The translations under genes were made by a program, and so were the position numbers. Under the pieces are notes generated by a model that made no database searches, was not told the DNA's origin, and saw only the letters and a program-made list of their open reading frames with translations. From Dastarcus helophoroides (Eukaryota > Arthropoda > Insecta > Coleoptera > Bothrideridae): DNA of 64,000 nucleotides. This document shows positions 35,441 to 45,663 of the stretch, piece after piece. The stretch's first letter is position 1, and each line of letters begins with the position of its first letter. The DNA lies in NCBI GenBank assembly GCA_028583605.1, contig CM053329.1, positions 20,001,173 through 20,065,172 on the forward strand, in the 5' to 3' direction.

Positions 35441-38400
35441 CTTTACAAAAAAGCCAAAAAGTCAGTTGCATCAGCGTTTTTGAAATTGTATCCCCTAAGA
35501 GGGTAAATATCTATTTAATAAATCTCTAACACTGACCAGCTGACAGATAAGGCTTAAGTTATGGGCCTAAAAGCATAAAATTCTGCACAATAATTCCTCA
35601 TATGACGTACGTGAGTATCAAGAAAAGATTTTTAAAAATCCATTCCCTAAAGAAAATTTTCATCCCGTATTTCACAAAATACGGGATGAAAATTTGAAGG
35701 TATGTTTATCAGTTTTAAAATTTGAAATACGGAAATTGTGGCTGGCTTGTCTTTATAAATAAAAGCTAAACAGTAAGATGTATCAGCGTTTTTAAAAATT
35801 CATCCCTTAGGAGAGTAAAATCTACTTAATAAATCTCTAACACTCACGCACTGGCGGACGAGGCTTAAGCTAAACCTGTGGACTTAGAAGCATGAAATTC
35901 TGCACAATAGTTCTCCACATGACGTACGTGAGCACCAAGAAAAGATTTTTAGAAATCCATTCTTTAAGGATGTTAAATGCGGGATAAAAATTTGAATGTA
36001 AGTTCATCAGTTTTAAAATTTGAAATACGTAAATTGTATTTGGCTTCTCTTTATAAATAATGGTCAAACAGTCAGTTGTAACAGCCTTTTTAAAATGTCA
36101 TCCTTACGAGGGTAAAATCTACCTAATAAATCACTAACACTAACTCAGTGGAGGACAAGGCTTAAGGTAAACCTATGAACTTGGAAGCATGAAATTCTTC
36201 ACAATAGTTCCCCACATGACGTAGGTGAGCACCAAGAAAAGATTTTTAGAAATCCATTCTTTTAAGATGTTAAATGTGGGATAAAAATTTGAATGTAAGT
36301 TCATCAGTTTTAAAATTTGAAATACGGAAATTGTGTTTGGCTCCTCTTTATACATAAAAGTAAAACAGTCAGTTGTATCAGCGTTTTTAAAAATTCATCC
36401 CTTAGGAGGGTAAAATCTACTTAATAAATCTCTAACACTCACTCATTGGCGGACAAAGCTTAAGCTAAACCTATGAACTGAGAAGCGTGAAATTCTGCAC
36501 AATAGTTCCCCACATGACCCACGTGAGCATCAAGAGAAAATTTTTAAAAATCCATTCCTTAAAGATGTTAAATACCGGATGAAAATTTGAATATAAGTGC
36601 ATCAGTTTTAAAATTTGAAACACGGTAATTGAGTTTGAGCTTCTCTTTATAAATAAAAGCCAAATAGTCAGCTGTATCAGCGTTTTTGAAAATTCATCCC
36701 TTAGGAGGGTAAAATCTACTTAATAAATCTCTAACACTCACTCATTGGCGGACAAAGCTTGAGCTAAACCTATGAACTGAGAAACGTAAAATTCTGCACA
36801 ATAGTTCCCCACATGACCCACGTGAGCATCAAGAGAAAATTTAAAAAAATCCATTCCTTAAAGATGTTAAATACCGGATGAAAATTTGAATATAAGTGCA
36901 TCAGTTTTAAAATTTGAAACACGGTAATTGATTTTCAGCTTCTCTTTATAAATAAAAGCCAAATAGTCAGCTGTATCAGCGTTTTTAAAAATTCATCTCT
37001 TAGGAGGGTAAAATCTACTTAATAAATCTCTAACACTCACTCATTGGCGGACAAAGCTTAAGCTAAACATGTGGACTTAGAAGCATGAAATTCTGCACAA
37101 TAGTTCCCCACATGACGTACGTGAGCACCAAGAAAAGATTTTTAGAAATCCATTCTTTAAAGATGTTAAATGCGGGATAAAAATTTGAATGTAAGTTCAT
37201 CAGTTTTAAAATTTGAAATACGTAAATTGTATTTGGCTCCTCTTTAGAAATAACGGTCAAACAGTCAGTTGTAACAGCCTTTTTAAAATGTCATCCTTAC
37301 GAGGGTAAAATCTACCTAATAAATCGCTAACACTAACTCATTGGTGGACAAGGCTTAAGGTAAAGCTATGAACTTGGAAGCATGAAATTCTCCACAATAG
37401 TTCCCCATATGACGTAGGTGAGCACCAAGAAAAGATTTTTAGAAATCCATTCTTTAAAGATGTTAAATGCGGGATAAAAATTTGAATGTAAGTTCATCAG
37501 TTTTAAAATTTGAAATACGTAAATTGTATTTGGCTCCTCTTTATAAATAACGGTCAAACAGTCAGTTGTAACAGCCTTTTTAAAATGTCATCCTTACGAG
37601 GGTAAAATCTACCTAATAAATCACTAACACTAACTCAGTGGTGGACAAGGCTTAAGGTAAACCTATGAACTTGGAAGCATGAAATTCTCCACAATAGTTC
37701 CCCACATGACGTAGGTGAGCACCAAGAAAAAATTCTTAGAAATCCATTCTTTAAAGATGTTAAATGCGGGATAAAAATTTGAATGTAAGTTCATCAGTTT
37801 TAAAATTTGAAATACGTAAATTGTATTTGGCTTCTCTTTATAAATAACGGTCAAACAGTCAGTTGTAACAGCCTTTTTAAAATGTCATCCTTACGAGGGT
37901 AAAATCTACCTAATAAATCGCTAGCACTAACTCATTGGTGGACAAGGCTTAAGATAAACCTATGAACTTGGAAGCATGAAATTCTCCACAATAGTTCCCC
38001 ACATGACGTACGTGAGCATAAAGAAAGGATTTTTAAAATTTCATCTCCTAAATTGGCTTAACACAGGATCAAAATTTGGATCTAAGTTCATCATTTTTAA
38101 AATTTGAAATTCGTTCGTTATTCTTGAAACCTGAAATATGGAAATTGCGGTTTAAAACTTCTCGTTTTAAATAAAAGTCAAAGAGTTGGTTTTATTAATG
38201 TTTTTAAGAGTTCATGCCCCAAAAGGGTTAAACCTTTTTATACGTGCCTAACGCTGATTGATAGCGATCAAGCACAGACTAAACCAGTAGCTCCAAAACA
38301 TGAAATTTTGCACAGAATTTTGCAATATAACGTAGGTGAGCACTGAGAAATAATCTAAGGGTTTTAAGGAAAGGATGAAAGGTGGATGAAAATTCCCCAT

Positions 38401-38460
38401 TTATGAAATTATAAATGTGAAATTGGTGTTTGGGATTCTGTTTATAAATTCAAGTTACTC
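35440..38460 (+). repeat. Third satellite array, ~299-bp monomer, about 10 units
   Basis: The marker 'cagtcagttgtatcagcg' or variants recurs near 35462, 35769, 36070, 36368, 36667, 36965, 37264, 37561, 37858 and 38172. Each unit also has 'acaatagttccccacatgac' and 'cagttttaaaatttgaaa'. The end units are diverged and the central ones are very similar. Units at 35870-36360 and 37063-37560 match at an offset of 1193 bp (four monomers), a higher-order repeat. Minus-strand frames of 60-65 codons are repeat-borne. Confidence 0.95.
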
Positions 38461-40110
38461 ATAGTAGCGGCAATTCGTCTCGAAAAAAAGTAAAACAAAG
38501 AACACAATTTTATACGAGAAGTGCGCCACTTTCAAAGTTAGAAAAATAGTTTGAGCAAACTCAAATAGTGACGTTTGCTGATGAGAATTCTCAATTAGGC
38601 CCGTGGCTAGTGTTATAAATGATAAATATTTTAGTGGAACATTACTGGAGTGCTTAACAGGTTTTCAACAATTTTTTATTGAGTCTATGTTAAGCCTCTT
38701 GGTTGAACCCTTAAATTTGGAAATCGTTATAGTTAAATTGATAAAGATTGGTTACTTTTTTGTAAATGCATCCAAAAGAGCTACAGATATTTATATATGT
38801 CAGTCTCCTGTTTAATTTGAAACGTATTCGCCAGATTGACGTGAGAACAAACCCAACAAATTGCTCTTTAGATCATATCTAGGTATTTAGTTATCACGCA
38901 TTAGTTGGCCGCCGCCCCCGGGGTCATATCAAATCCCTGCATTAACTACTATTTGCACTCGACCGAATCCGAAGCAGAAAAAAATCGTCGGAGTCTAATG
39001 AAATTCCCACACGTGATTTTGGAGTACTGAAAAATGTAATGCTTGTTTCAGGGTCTTATCGGGGTGATCTAACCTCCTGGCTCCCTCAAGCCGAGCGGCG
39101 ACCAGAGGCGGCGGAGAGGGGCGGGCCGACCCGAGCGGATGACAAATACTCCTCAATCCGTCACTGCCACGCAACGGCCCGCTCGGAATTGGATGCGATG
39201 CAGACTCACAGAAAGCTTTGTAATATCGGAGGCGGTTAGAATGTGATGTTATTGGGATGGTGTTTGTTAGGGGATGGTTTAGTCTAAGGTAGGCCCCAGC
39301 GGAGAAGGGCGAACTCTATAGGAAATTACATAAACTCGGCACAGACAAATACAAATGTTCTCTTTGTATAACTCTGGGTACCCACTGTGCTTAGCGCTCC
39401 AGAAGCGTTCAGTAGGTGCCATTGTAGCTGACGGAATCCGCGCAACATTCATTATCCATTCAGTAACCAATGAAATAGATGATTACGAACGTCTCGGACT
39501 AGCAGACAAATGAAGATGGATTTACTCAAATAATTACTAATTTGACCGAGCTTTCCATTAGGAGGTTCGCCTCCTTTATTAATAGTTAGAAGTATTGAAT
39601 TTCAAGGAAGTCAACTGTAAATTTCTTATGTTGGAATCTGCTTATTACCTTAATGGCTTTCCAATCACTTTGTGATTATAGAGAGAACAACATAATAATC
39701 TGTATTACATCTTCATTATCCTCCGCAACAAAAACTAATGAAACGTTGCGACGTAAAAGGCAATTTTAAAATTGCACACTGGGTCCACTTTTTTACTTTA
39801 TCTGCTTGAACGTCTGGTGAAATCACTTTATAATCATACACGTACCACCTCCGTTGAACGTTCAAAAATAAGCAAACTTTATAAACGTTCCATACCCATT
39901 TACTGTTTTTAGCAGATTTTTTATATTGCATCATTGACATTTATGGATTCTTCTTGTTCTTGCTTGATATTTCATTCAGATTTTTAATAATGTAACGAAT
40001 TGTAAAGTTAAACATTGCTTACTAAATATTTAGGGAGATATGCAGCCGGAAAAATAAATCATAGGCTCGATACGTCTGTCGAGCGTAAACTAAAAAATAA
40101 AATGATTTCT
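38460..40110. other. Single-copy region with GC-rich island
   Basis: A GC-rich stretch at 39050-39240 is preceded by 'aatgcttgtttcag', a plausible splice acceptor, and stays open for 66 codons from 39039. The predicted peptide has no recognisable domain and no matching donor site is convincing. The remainder is ordinary non-coding DNA. Confidence 0.35.
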
Positions 40111-40119
40111 ACCAATAAT

Positions 40120-41637
40120 GTTAGTCCCCCCCCAAAAAAAAAGTTTTAAAAAATTTTGATTCTATCCACAATTTTCTATATTTTTCGATTTGAGGTTTTT
40201 CAAAATTTTAAATTATTTGGACATTTTCTTTAAAATTACCAATTAAAAAACAAACTTGTATTTTTAATAACAAAATTTTGACTTCCTTTCAACTTTTTTA
40301 GCAACAACTAAGCTAAGTTTGAAAACGGTTCGAAAAATTTGACCTTGAATATTGTTTAAGTTTAGGATTTTTTCCATTGTCTTGGCTCTTTTCGCAAACA
40401 TGGAGTTTCTTTAGCTAAATTTTGATTTTTACTGACGCAAGTCTCCAGTTTCGTCTGATAAATTTGATTTTAATCATAAACTATTAAAATTTCGATTTTT
40501 TTTTTTCGAAACGTCGAAATCTAAGCACGAGACACTGACTTTAAATCACAAATTCCTTGAACATGGTAAAAAATTTGAATTCCAAGTCAACGGGCTTGCA
40601 ATTTTTTCCTTGAAGTTCGACTTAATACCAAAATTTAAAAAAAAAGAAAATATCTAAAAAAAAAATTAAATTTTTTGTGAAATTTCTGTTTTTAAGTTTT
40701 TAATTATTTTAACTTGTAATCTTTGATCATATTTTAATTAATTAGAATTTTTCTGAAATGTTTATTCTGTCCTGAAATTTCTAAATTTTTCCAAATTTCG
40801 AGTTTAATTTTGGCATATTCCATTTCCTCTTTAAATTTCGACTTTTAATTAAAATATTTTTATTTTACATTAACTTTCTTGAATGAATTCTAAAGTTTAA
40901 ATTTGAATTAAAAGTAAAATTGATTTTGATTTCTACCAAAAAAAATCGAGTTCCGTCCCGTCCCATATAAGTGTTTTAGGAAATTTGGAATTGTTTCGAA
41001 ATTTTCGATACTTTTTGATTTAAAGTTTTACTAAATTTGAAAGTTATCAATTTAAAAAAATATTTTTATTAACAAAATTAACAGAATTTTTTCGAAACTT
41101 CTTTAGAAAATTATCAATTAAAAAATTTTTTTTATTTTTACTACCGAAATTTCGACTTTCTTTCAACATTTGTTAAAAACAAAGCCAAGTTTAAAAATGG
41201 TTTGAAAAATTTGACTTTGAATATTGTTTAAGTTTACATTTTTTTTCTAGTGTCTCGACTCATTTCATGAACATGGAATTTCTTTACCTACATTTTGATT
41301 TTTACCACGAGTTCTCCATTTTCGTCCTTCAAATTTGATTTTAATCACAAACCATTAAAATTTCGAATTTTTTTTTTTCGAAACGTCGATATCTAAGCAC
41401 GAAACATTGATTTTATATCACAATTTTTTTGAACAAGGTAAAAGATATTTTAGTTTCAAATCAGCCGGTTTGCATTTTTTTTTTTGAAATTCGACTTAGT
41501 ACCCAAATTAAAAAAAAACCAAAATATCTAAAAAAAATAATTTTTCGTGAAATTTCTATTTTTTTTTAAGTTTTTAATTGTTTTAACCTGTAATCTTTGA
41601 TCATAGGTTAAATAATTACAATTTTTCTGAAATATAT
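40120..41637. repeat. AT-rich tandem repeat of ~871 bp, left part
   Basis: 'aatattgtttaagttta' with its flanking text is repeated at about 40349 and 41220. It begins with a C-run then A-run (about 40127-40142). The second unit is split by the LTR element at 41637/47582 and continues to about 47990. Confidence 0.75.
41632..41637. repeat. Target-site duplication, left (ATATAT)
   Basis: The six bases before the left LTR match the six after the right LTR at 47582-47587. Because of low complexity the true duplication may be the 4-base ATAT. The pre-insertion site can be read by comparison with the neighbouring repeat unit near 40756. Confidence 0.75.
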
Positions 41638-41688
41638 TGTTACGTGGGTTATCGGTTCGAATTGATACACGTGATAGATTATACCCAC

Positions 41689-41694
41689 TTTATT
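41689..41694 (-). terminator. Polyadenylation signal AATAAA in 3' LTR
   Basis: The minus strand reads AATAAA in 'cagtaataaagtggg', about 95 bases downstream of the predicted start, which fits an R region ending in the LTR. Confidence 0.6.
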
Positions 41695-41784
41695 ACTGAA
41701 ATTAACTCGGCACACTTCAACTGAACAGTAACTCACTAATTATTTACTAATTGCTAACCAACTTATTGCACTTGCTTCTAACTG

Positions 41785-41818
41785 ACTGACTCGAGGCAAA
41801 ACTGACCGCCTTTTTATA
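41785..41818 (-). promoter_or_regulatory. LTR core promoter: TATA box and TCAGT initiator
   Basis: The minus strand has TATAAAAA at 41818-41811 and TCAGT at 41789-41785. The T of TATA is about 31 bases before the initiator A, the standard insect pol II spacing. The same arrangement is found in the other LTR (about 47353-47386), where it would drive the genomic RNA. Confidence 0.75.
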
Positions 41819-41833
41819 GTTTCGGCCCGCGTC

Positions 41834-41944
41834 TTCCAGAATTTTCGGCAGATAAGGCTTATCGAATGCCGAAACTTCTGGAACGCTTATCTGCCGTTTG
41901 TTTCGTTATCGCGGCCGCTTTCCCCTTATCAGAACCTTCTAGAA
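41834..41944 (-). promoter_or_regulatory. Three perfect heat-shock elements plus GATA motifs in U3
   Basis: TTCcaGAAttTTC at 41834-41846, GAAacTTCtgGAA at 41871-41883 and GAAccTTCtaGAA at 41932-41944 each fit the alternating nGAAn consensus for three contiguous units. Four AGATAAG/CTTATC-type GATA words lie between them (41850, 41858, 41886, 41925). The cluster sits just upstream of the TATA box. The same set is at 47402-47512 in the 5' LTR. Binding of heat-shock factor is inferred from consensus only. Confidence 0.7.
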
Positions 41945-42013
41945 ACTTTTTTTATTTACTAAATTCTACAATTCTATTCTAAATCCTATTTCATCTATTT
42001 ACATTGCGTTACA

Positions 42014-42027
42014 CTGCCTCCCTTTTA
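42014..42027 (-). other. Polypurine tract
   Basis: The minus strand reads AAAAGGGAGGCAG directly before the 3' LTR. This is the expected plus-strand DNA priming site for a retroelement. It starts about 17 bases after the pol stop codon. Confidence 0.85.
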
Positions 42028-42043
42028 GGAATGATCGTCCCGA

Positions 42044-42496
42044 TCAGTTCCAATCAGTCACTTCGCCACTATATTTGCATAGTCCGTTCAGGTGTACCAC
42101 TTTCATTTTACTCCTGGAACTACGCTGGATCCTGTATACCAAGTCGTTGATCCTCTTCAGCACTTTGTACGGCCCTTCCCAAGATGGCGTAAACTTTGGC
42201 GAAACTCCTTTCTTTCGCTGAGGGTTGTATAGCCATACCAACTCGCCCTCACTGAAACCACCATGATTGGCATTCACGTCATACCTGGCCTTCATCCGGT
42301 CCGTCGCCAAGTTGATCTTCGTCCGCACCAGAGCATGCGTCTCCAGTATCGCTTCCCTCAAGACATCTACGAAACCCATCGTTTCCCTGGGGACCTTTCT
42401 TGGTGATCCAAACACCAAGTCACACGGAAGCCGCAGTTCCCTCCCGAAGATCACTTTTACCGGAGTCTGACTTGTAGTTTCATGAGTTGCCGCGCG
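42044..42496 (-). pseudogene. pol: Integrase C-terminal part (after premature UAA)
   Basis: This is the carboxyl end of integrase, which binds DNA and fixes the C-terminal fold of the intasome. The frame, shared with the integrase core, continues without break after the UAA at 42499-42497. It shows the 'HETT...P' and 'IFGRELRLP' segments found after the catalytic core in Ty3/gypsy integrases, then a GPY/F-type module (EGPYKV, VYRIQ, VVHLNGLCKY). It ends 17 bases before the polypurine tract. The stop replaces a position that in relatives is normally an aromatic residue in the 'AYR' segment (family knowledge). Translation of this part now needs readthrough. Confidence 0.85.
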
Positions 42497-43035
42497 TTAG
42501 GCCATCAGAAACAGTGGTAGATGTCGGTCCCAGTCGGTCTGATGTTTGGAAACAACCTTCGAAAGATGTTCCTCTAAGGTCCTGTTAACTCTCTCCACCA
42601 TTCCGTCAGACTGAAGACGACACACCTCTTGGAAAACCCCCGATTCAAAGTTCCTTCCCTGGTCCGAGTGTAGTTCAAAGGGAACACCAAATCGACAGAT
42701 GAAGTTGTCCACAAGAACCCTTGCGACTGTGGTGGCTTCCTGGTTCGCGATGGCATAACCTTCAGGCCATTTACTGAAGTAATCCATGGCCACCAGGATG
42801 TACTTGTTTCCATCGTCTGAAGCTGGGAATGGTCCTGCCACATCGATTGCAATTGTTTCAAATGGAGCTCCCACATTATATTGCTTCAGGGCCCCTTTGG
42901 TTCTCGTACGAGGACCCTTGGAAGCAGCACAAGTGACACATTTCCGACACCACCGCTCGACGTCCTCAATGCAGTTAACCCAATAGAACCGTTTTCGAAC
43001 CTTCTCCAGGGTCTTGTTCATCCCTAGGTGTGTCC
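42497..43035 (-). pseudogene. pol: Integrase zinc-binding and catalytic core, damaged
   Basis: Integrase joins the element's DNA ends to host DNA. Visible parts are the HHCC zinc-binding domain (second H in THLGMNKTL; CRKCVTC), the first catalytic Asp in AIDVAGPF, the second in HSDQGRNF and the Glu in MVERVNR. The spacing between the second Asp and the Glu is only 22 residues instead of about 35, so roughly 13 residues are missing around 42612. The core is also cut off from the upstream frame by an extra AC dinucleotide near 43030, and ends at a UAA (42499-42497). The open frame extending back to 43186 in this register is a shadow of the RT/IN frame. The product is expected to be inactive. 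Confidence 0.9.
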
Positions 43036-44829
43036 ACCAGAGGTCCCATTGTGCACCTCCCACAAGACCTGTGGAATCTTCTCCTGAGGCACCACCAACT
43101 GCAAGTTGACACGCTTTCCATCCGCGCTTTCCCATGCTCTCTTCAGTACCCCATCCTCGACCTGGAGGGATTTCCATTGAGCCCACAAATTCTTAAGAGC
43201 TGGACTTCCGTCGGAAACCTCTTGCCATTCCGGTCTGTCTCCAGCTTCTTTCCATTCCAATATGGGTCCGATATCAGCGTCGCTCCTCTGTAACTTCCGA
43301 AGACCTTCAACAGTCCATTCGTCTTCTGGCTGGACAGAAGTGACCCTTATATCCACCATGTCCTCATGGTCCTCAACTCGTTTGCAGTGTTTGCAATCAC
43401 CACAAGGTCTTCTGGACAAAGCGTCAGCATTGTTATGCTGTCGTTCCGGTCGATGATGCAACTTGAAGTGATACTGCTGAAGCCTTTCTAACCATCTAGC
43501 CGTCTGTCCCTCCGCGTTCTTCATTCGGAGTAACCAAGAAAGTGCCGAATGATCTGTCCTGATAAGGAATTCTTGCCCATATAAATACTTGTGAAAGTGT
43601 TCTACGGCCTTCACTATCGCAAGTTGTTCCTTCCTGGTGGTGCAATAGTTCCTCTCCGGCTTCGTCAGGATCTTGCTGTAATACTCGATTACTCTTTCTT
43701 CACCGCCTTGAACTTGGGACAGCACAGCTCCAATGCCGACGTTGCTGGCATCTGTGTCTAACACAAACTTCCCAATCTTCTGAGGATAAGCCAAGATAGG
43801 GCTTGTGCACAAGGCGGACTTCAGTTTTCGGAAAGCGGTATCACAGTCGGGAGTCCAAACGTACGGCCTTCTTCCTTCCGTTAGTTGATGCAACGGCGCA
43901 GCGATGTTGGCGAAACCTTTCACAAATCTTCTATAATAGGTACATAGCCCCAAGAAACTCATCAGTTCATGTTTGTCTTTGGGTCTTGGCCAGTCACGAA
44001 TTGCTTGAGTCTTGCTGATATTAGTTTCAACTCCTGCAGCTGATACAGTGTGGCCCAAAAATTCTACTTTCCTTTGGAACAAAGAGCAATTCTTTGGATT
44101 CAGCTTTAAGTTGGCTTGCTTTAATCTGTCGAAAACTTCTTGAAGATTCTCCAAATGTTCTTTAAAGCTCTTGCCCATCACCATGACGTCATCTAGGTAA
44201 ACCAAGCAAGTTTTCCAAGTGAGTCCTCGAAGTACCAGTTCCATTAGACGTTCGAAAGTAGCCGGTGCGTTGCATAGTCCAAAAGGCATAACCGTGAACT
44301 GATATAATCCACTCCCAGATGAAAAGGCCGTCTTTTCTTTGTCGTCGGGGTCTATGCTCACTTGCCAATATCCACTTTTTAAGTCCAAAGTTGAAAACCA
44401 GGTGGACCCAGACAAGGTCGTTAGGGTGTCATCAATTCTTGGCAAGGGGTAGCTGTCCTTTTTAGTGACGTCGTTTAATTTCCGGTAGTCGACACAGAAT
44501 CTTGTTGACCCGTCCTTCTTTGTAACCAAGACTACAGGGGAAGACCATGGACTATTGGACTCCTCGATGACTCCATCCTTCATCATCTTCTTAACCAGTC
44601 CCGCGACTTCCTCTTGCTTGGCCACCGGTAATCTTCTAGGGGGTTGACGAATAGGTGTTGCATCGCCGGTGTTGATTTTGTGTCGAACTACGTCAATCCT
44701 TCCTAGATTTCGGTCTCCATCGGTAAAAACGCCGTGGTTTTTCTTTAGAAATGTCCTAGCCAGAACTACTTCTTCCTTGGACAAGTGTTTCAAGTACACT
44801 TCCAACTTGACTTGCCCAACCTTTGTTTT
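43024..44829 (-). CDS. pol: Reverse transcriptase / RNase H (pol, central part)
   Basis: It copies the element RNA into DNA in the virus-like particle. The open frame runs from just after a UAG (44832-44830); the first ATG is at 44805, giving 593 residues. RT motifs: FCVDYRKLN at 103-111, LDLKSGYW with catalytic Asp at about 141, MPFGLCNAPATF at about 173-184, and YLDD at 203-206. The connection segment is followed by RNase H: FVLDTDASN at about 347-355, RKEQLAIVKAVE, DALSRR at about 461-466. The frame then enters the integrase zinc domain (EVHNGTSGGH at about 582-591) and stops at 43024 because of a 2-base insertion. The frame is the same as protease, so RT would be made as part of a Gag-Pol polyprotein if the UAG were read through or absent. 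Catalytic residues are intact. Confidence 0.95.
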   Translation of the reverse strand, partial: KTKVGQVKLEVYLKHLSKEEVVLARTFLKKNHGVFTDGDRNLGRIDVVRHKINTGDATPIRQPPRRLPVAKQEEVAGLVKKMMKDGVIEESNSPWSSPVVLVTKKDGSTRFCVDYRKLNDVTKKDSYPLPRIDDTLTTLSGSTWFSTLDLKSGYWQVSIDPDDKEKTAFSSGSGLYQFTVMPFGLCNAPATFERLMELVLRGLTWKTCLVYLDDVMVMGKSFKEHLENLQEVFDRLKQANLKLNPKNCSLFQRKVEFLGHTVSAAGVETNISKTQAIRDWPRPKDKHELMSFLGLCTYYRRFVKGFANIAAPLHQLTEGRRPYVWTPDCDTAFRKLKSALCTSPILAYPQKIGKFVLDTDASNVGIGAVLSQVQGGEERVIEYYSKILTKPERNYCTTRKEQLAIVKAVEHFHKYLYGQEFLIRTDHSALSWLLRMKNAEGQTARWLERLQQYHFKLHHRPERQHNNADALSRRPCGDCKHCKRVEDHEDMVDIRVTSVQPEDEWTVEGLRKLQRSDADIGPILEWKEAGDRPEWQEVSDGSPALKNLWAQWKSLQVEDGVLKRAWESADGKRVNLQLVVPQEKIPQVLWEVHNGTSGGHT

Positions 44830-45663
44830 CTATACTGGCGCAGAACTGTCTCCCAAGGAGCTTATTGAGGTTACCGGGGTACAGACTGCCAGAGTACTAC
44901 CCTTTTTGATTGAGTGTGCTGTTGGGAACACGTTGGCAACTCTCACAGGTACCTTCTGAGATGCTTTAACCACGGATCTCGCCACTAGCAAATTCTTGGA
45001 ATTGTCATAAGTCGTTTCCACTAATCCAACGCAGCAACCCAAATCTCCTTCCATCACAGCCATAACCGTCTTCTCGCTGCTTCCCTGCACTACAGCTGTT
45101 TCGCAGGCAAACAGTCTTACCTCCTTTGGAGTGTCCTTTGGTGTAGTCAGGACAAGCTCTTCATTTCCAATCTTTAAAATGTTCTGCGCTGGGTCGAAAG
45201 TAAAACCATGTTGCCTGATTACGTCCATCCCCAGAATCAGTTCGTCTTCGATATCTGCCACCAACACCCGATGCGAAATCCTTAGTTTTCCCAGACCAAT
45301 CATGACGTCTGCCTCTCCTATAATTGGCGCAGTATCTCCCGTAACTGTTCTGAGGACCATTCTTTGCGACAGCACCCTCGGCCGCGACGGTAGGATGTTC
45401 CTTCGTGCCAAAGTAACCATGGCGCCTGTGTCGACTGTGGCCTGTACATTCCTTCCATCTACGCTGGCTGCAACTACTAAACTTTCCATGGTCCTTTTTA
45501 TCTGTTTGATGGAAAGAGTTTTGGGGGCTCGTTGCTCGACACCAGCCAGTGAGTGCCCCTTCCCACTGGCTGATTTTAGTTTTCCTGCTGTGGGACTTGT
45601 TGACTTCTTGGGGCTGACCTGCAGTCCTTCTTGAAGTGCCCCGGTTTGCCACAGTTGTAACAT
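44830..45663 (-). CDS. pol: Aspartic protease (pol, N-terminal part)
   Basis: The protease that cuts the Gag-Pol polyprotein. The frame is -1 relative to gag and overlaps its last 88 bases, so expression by -1 frameshifting is expected rather than by its own start. The catalytic motif DTG is at about residues 78-80 (ATVDTGAMVT), followed by the hydrophobic ILGMD at 143-147, as in retropepsins. The rest (to residue 277) has no recognised domain and leads toward RT. It terminates at UAG 44832-44830, in frame with the RT downstream, which separates the two enzymes. The stop is more likely a recent nonsense change than a designed readthrough site. Confidence 0.9.
   Translation of the reverse strand: MLQLWQTGALQEGLQVSPKKSTSPTAGKLKSASGKGHSLAGVEQRAPKTLSIKQIKRTMESLVVAASVDGRNVQATVDTGAMVTLARRNILPSRPRVLSQRMVLRTVTGDTAPIIGEADVMIGLGKLRISHRVLVADIEDELILGMDVIRQHGFTFDPAQNILKIGNEELVLTTPKDTPKEVRLFACETAVVQGSSEKTVMAVMEGDLGCCVGLVETTYDNSKNLLVARSVVKASQKVPVRVANVFPTAHSIKKGSTLAVCTPVTSISSLGDSSAPV

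Larger units (their letters stand above)
41638..42013 (-). repeat. 3' LTR (in element orientation)
   Basis: 376 bp, TG...CA ended. It matches 47206-47581 except near 41707 (a/c), 41796 (c/g) and 41995 (c/t). It contains U3 heat-shock and GATA motifs, a TATA box, an initiator and a polyadenylation signal, all on the minus strand. Confidence 0.97.

Noticed and set aside
38603..38815. 70-codon plus-strand frame in single-copy DNA
   Set aside because: No recognised motif, no splice or promoter context, AT-rich chance frame.
44830..44832. Programmed stop-codon readthrough between protease and RT
   Set aside because: The UAG has no obvious downstream structure, gag-pol already has a -1 frame overlap, and three other pol lesions make a chance nonsense change simpler.
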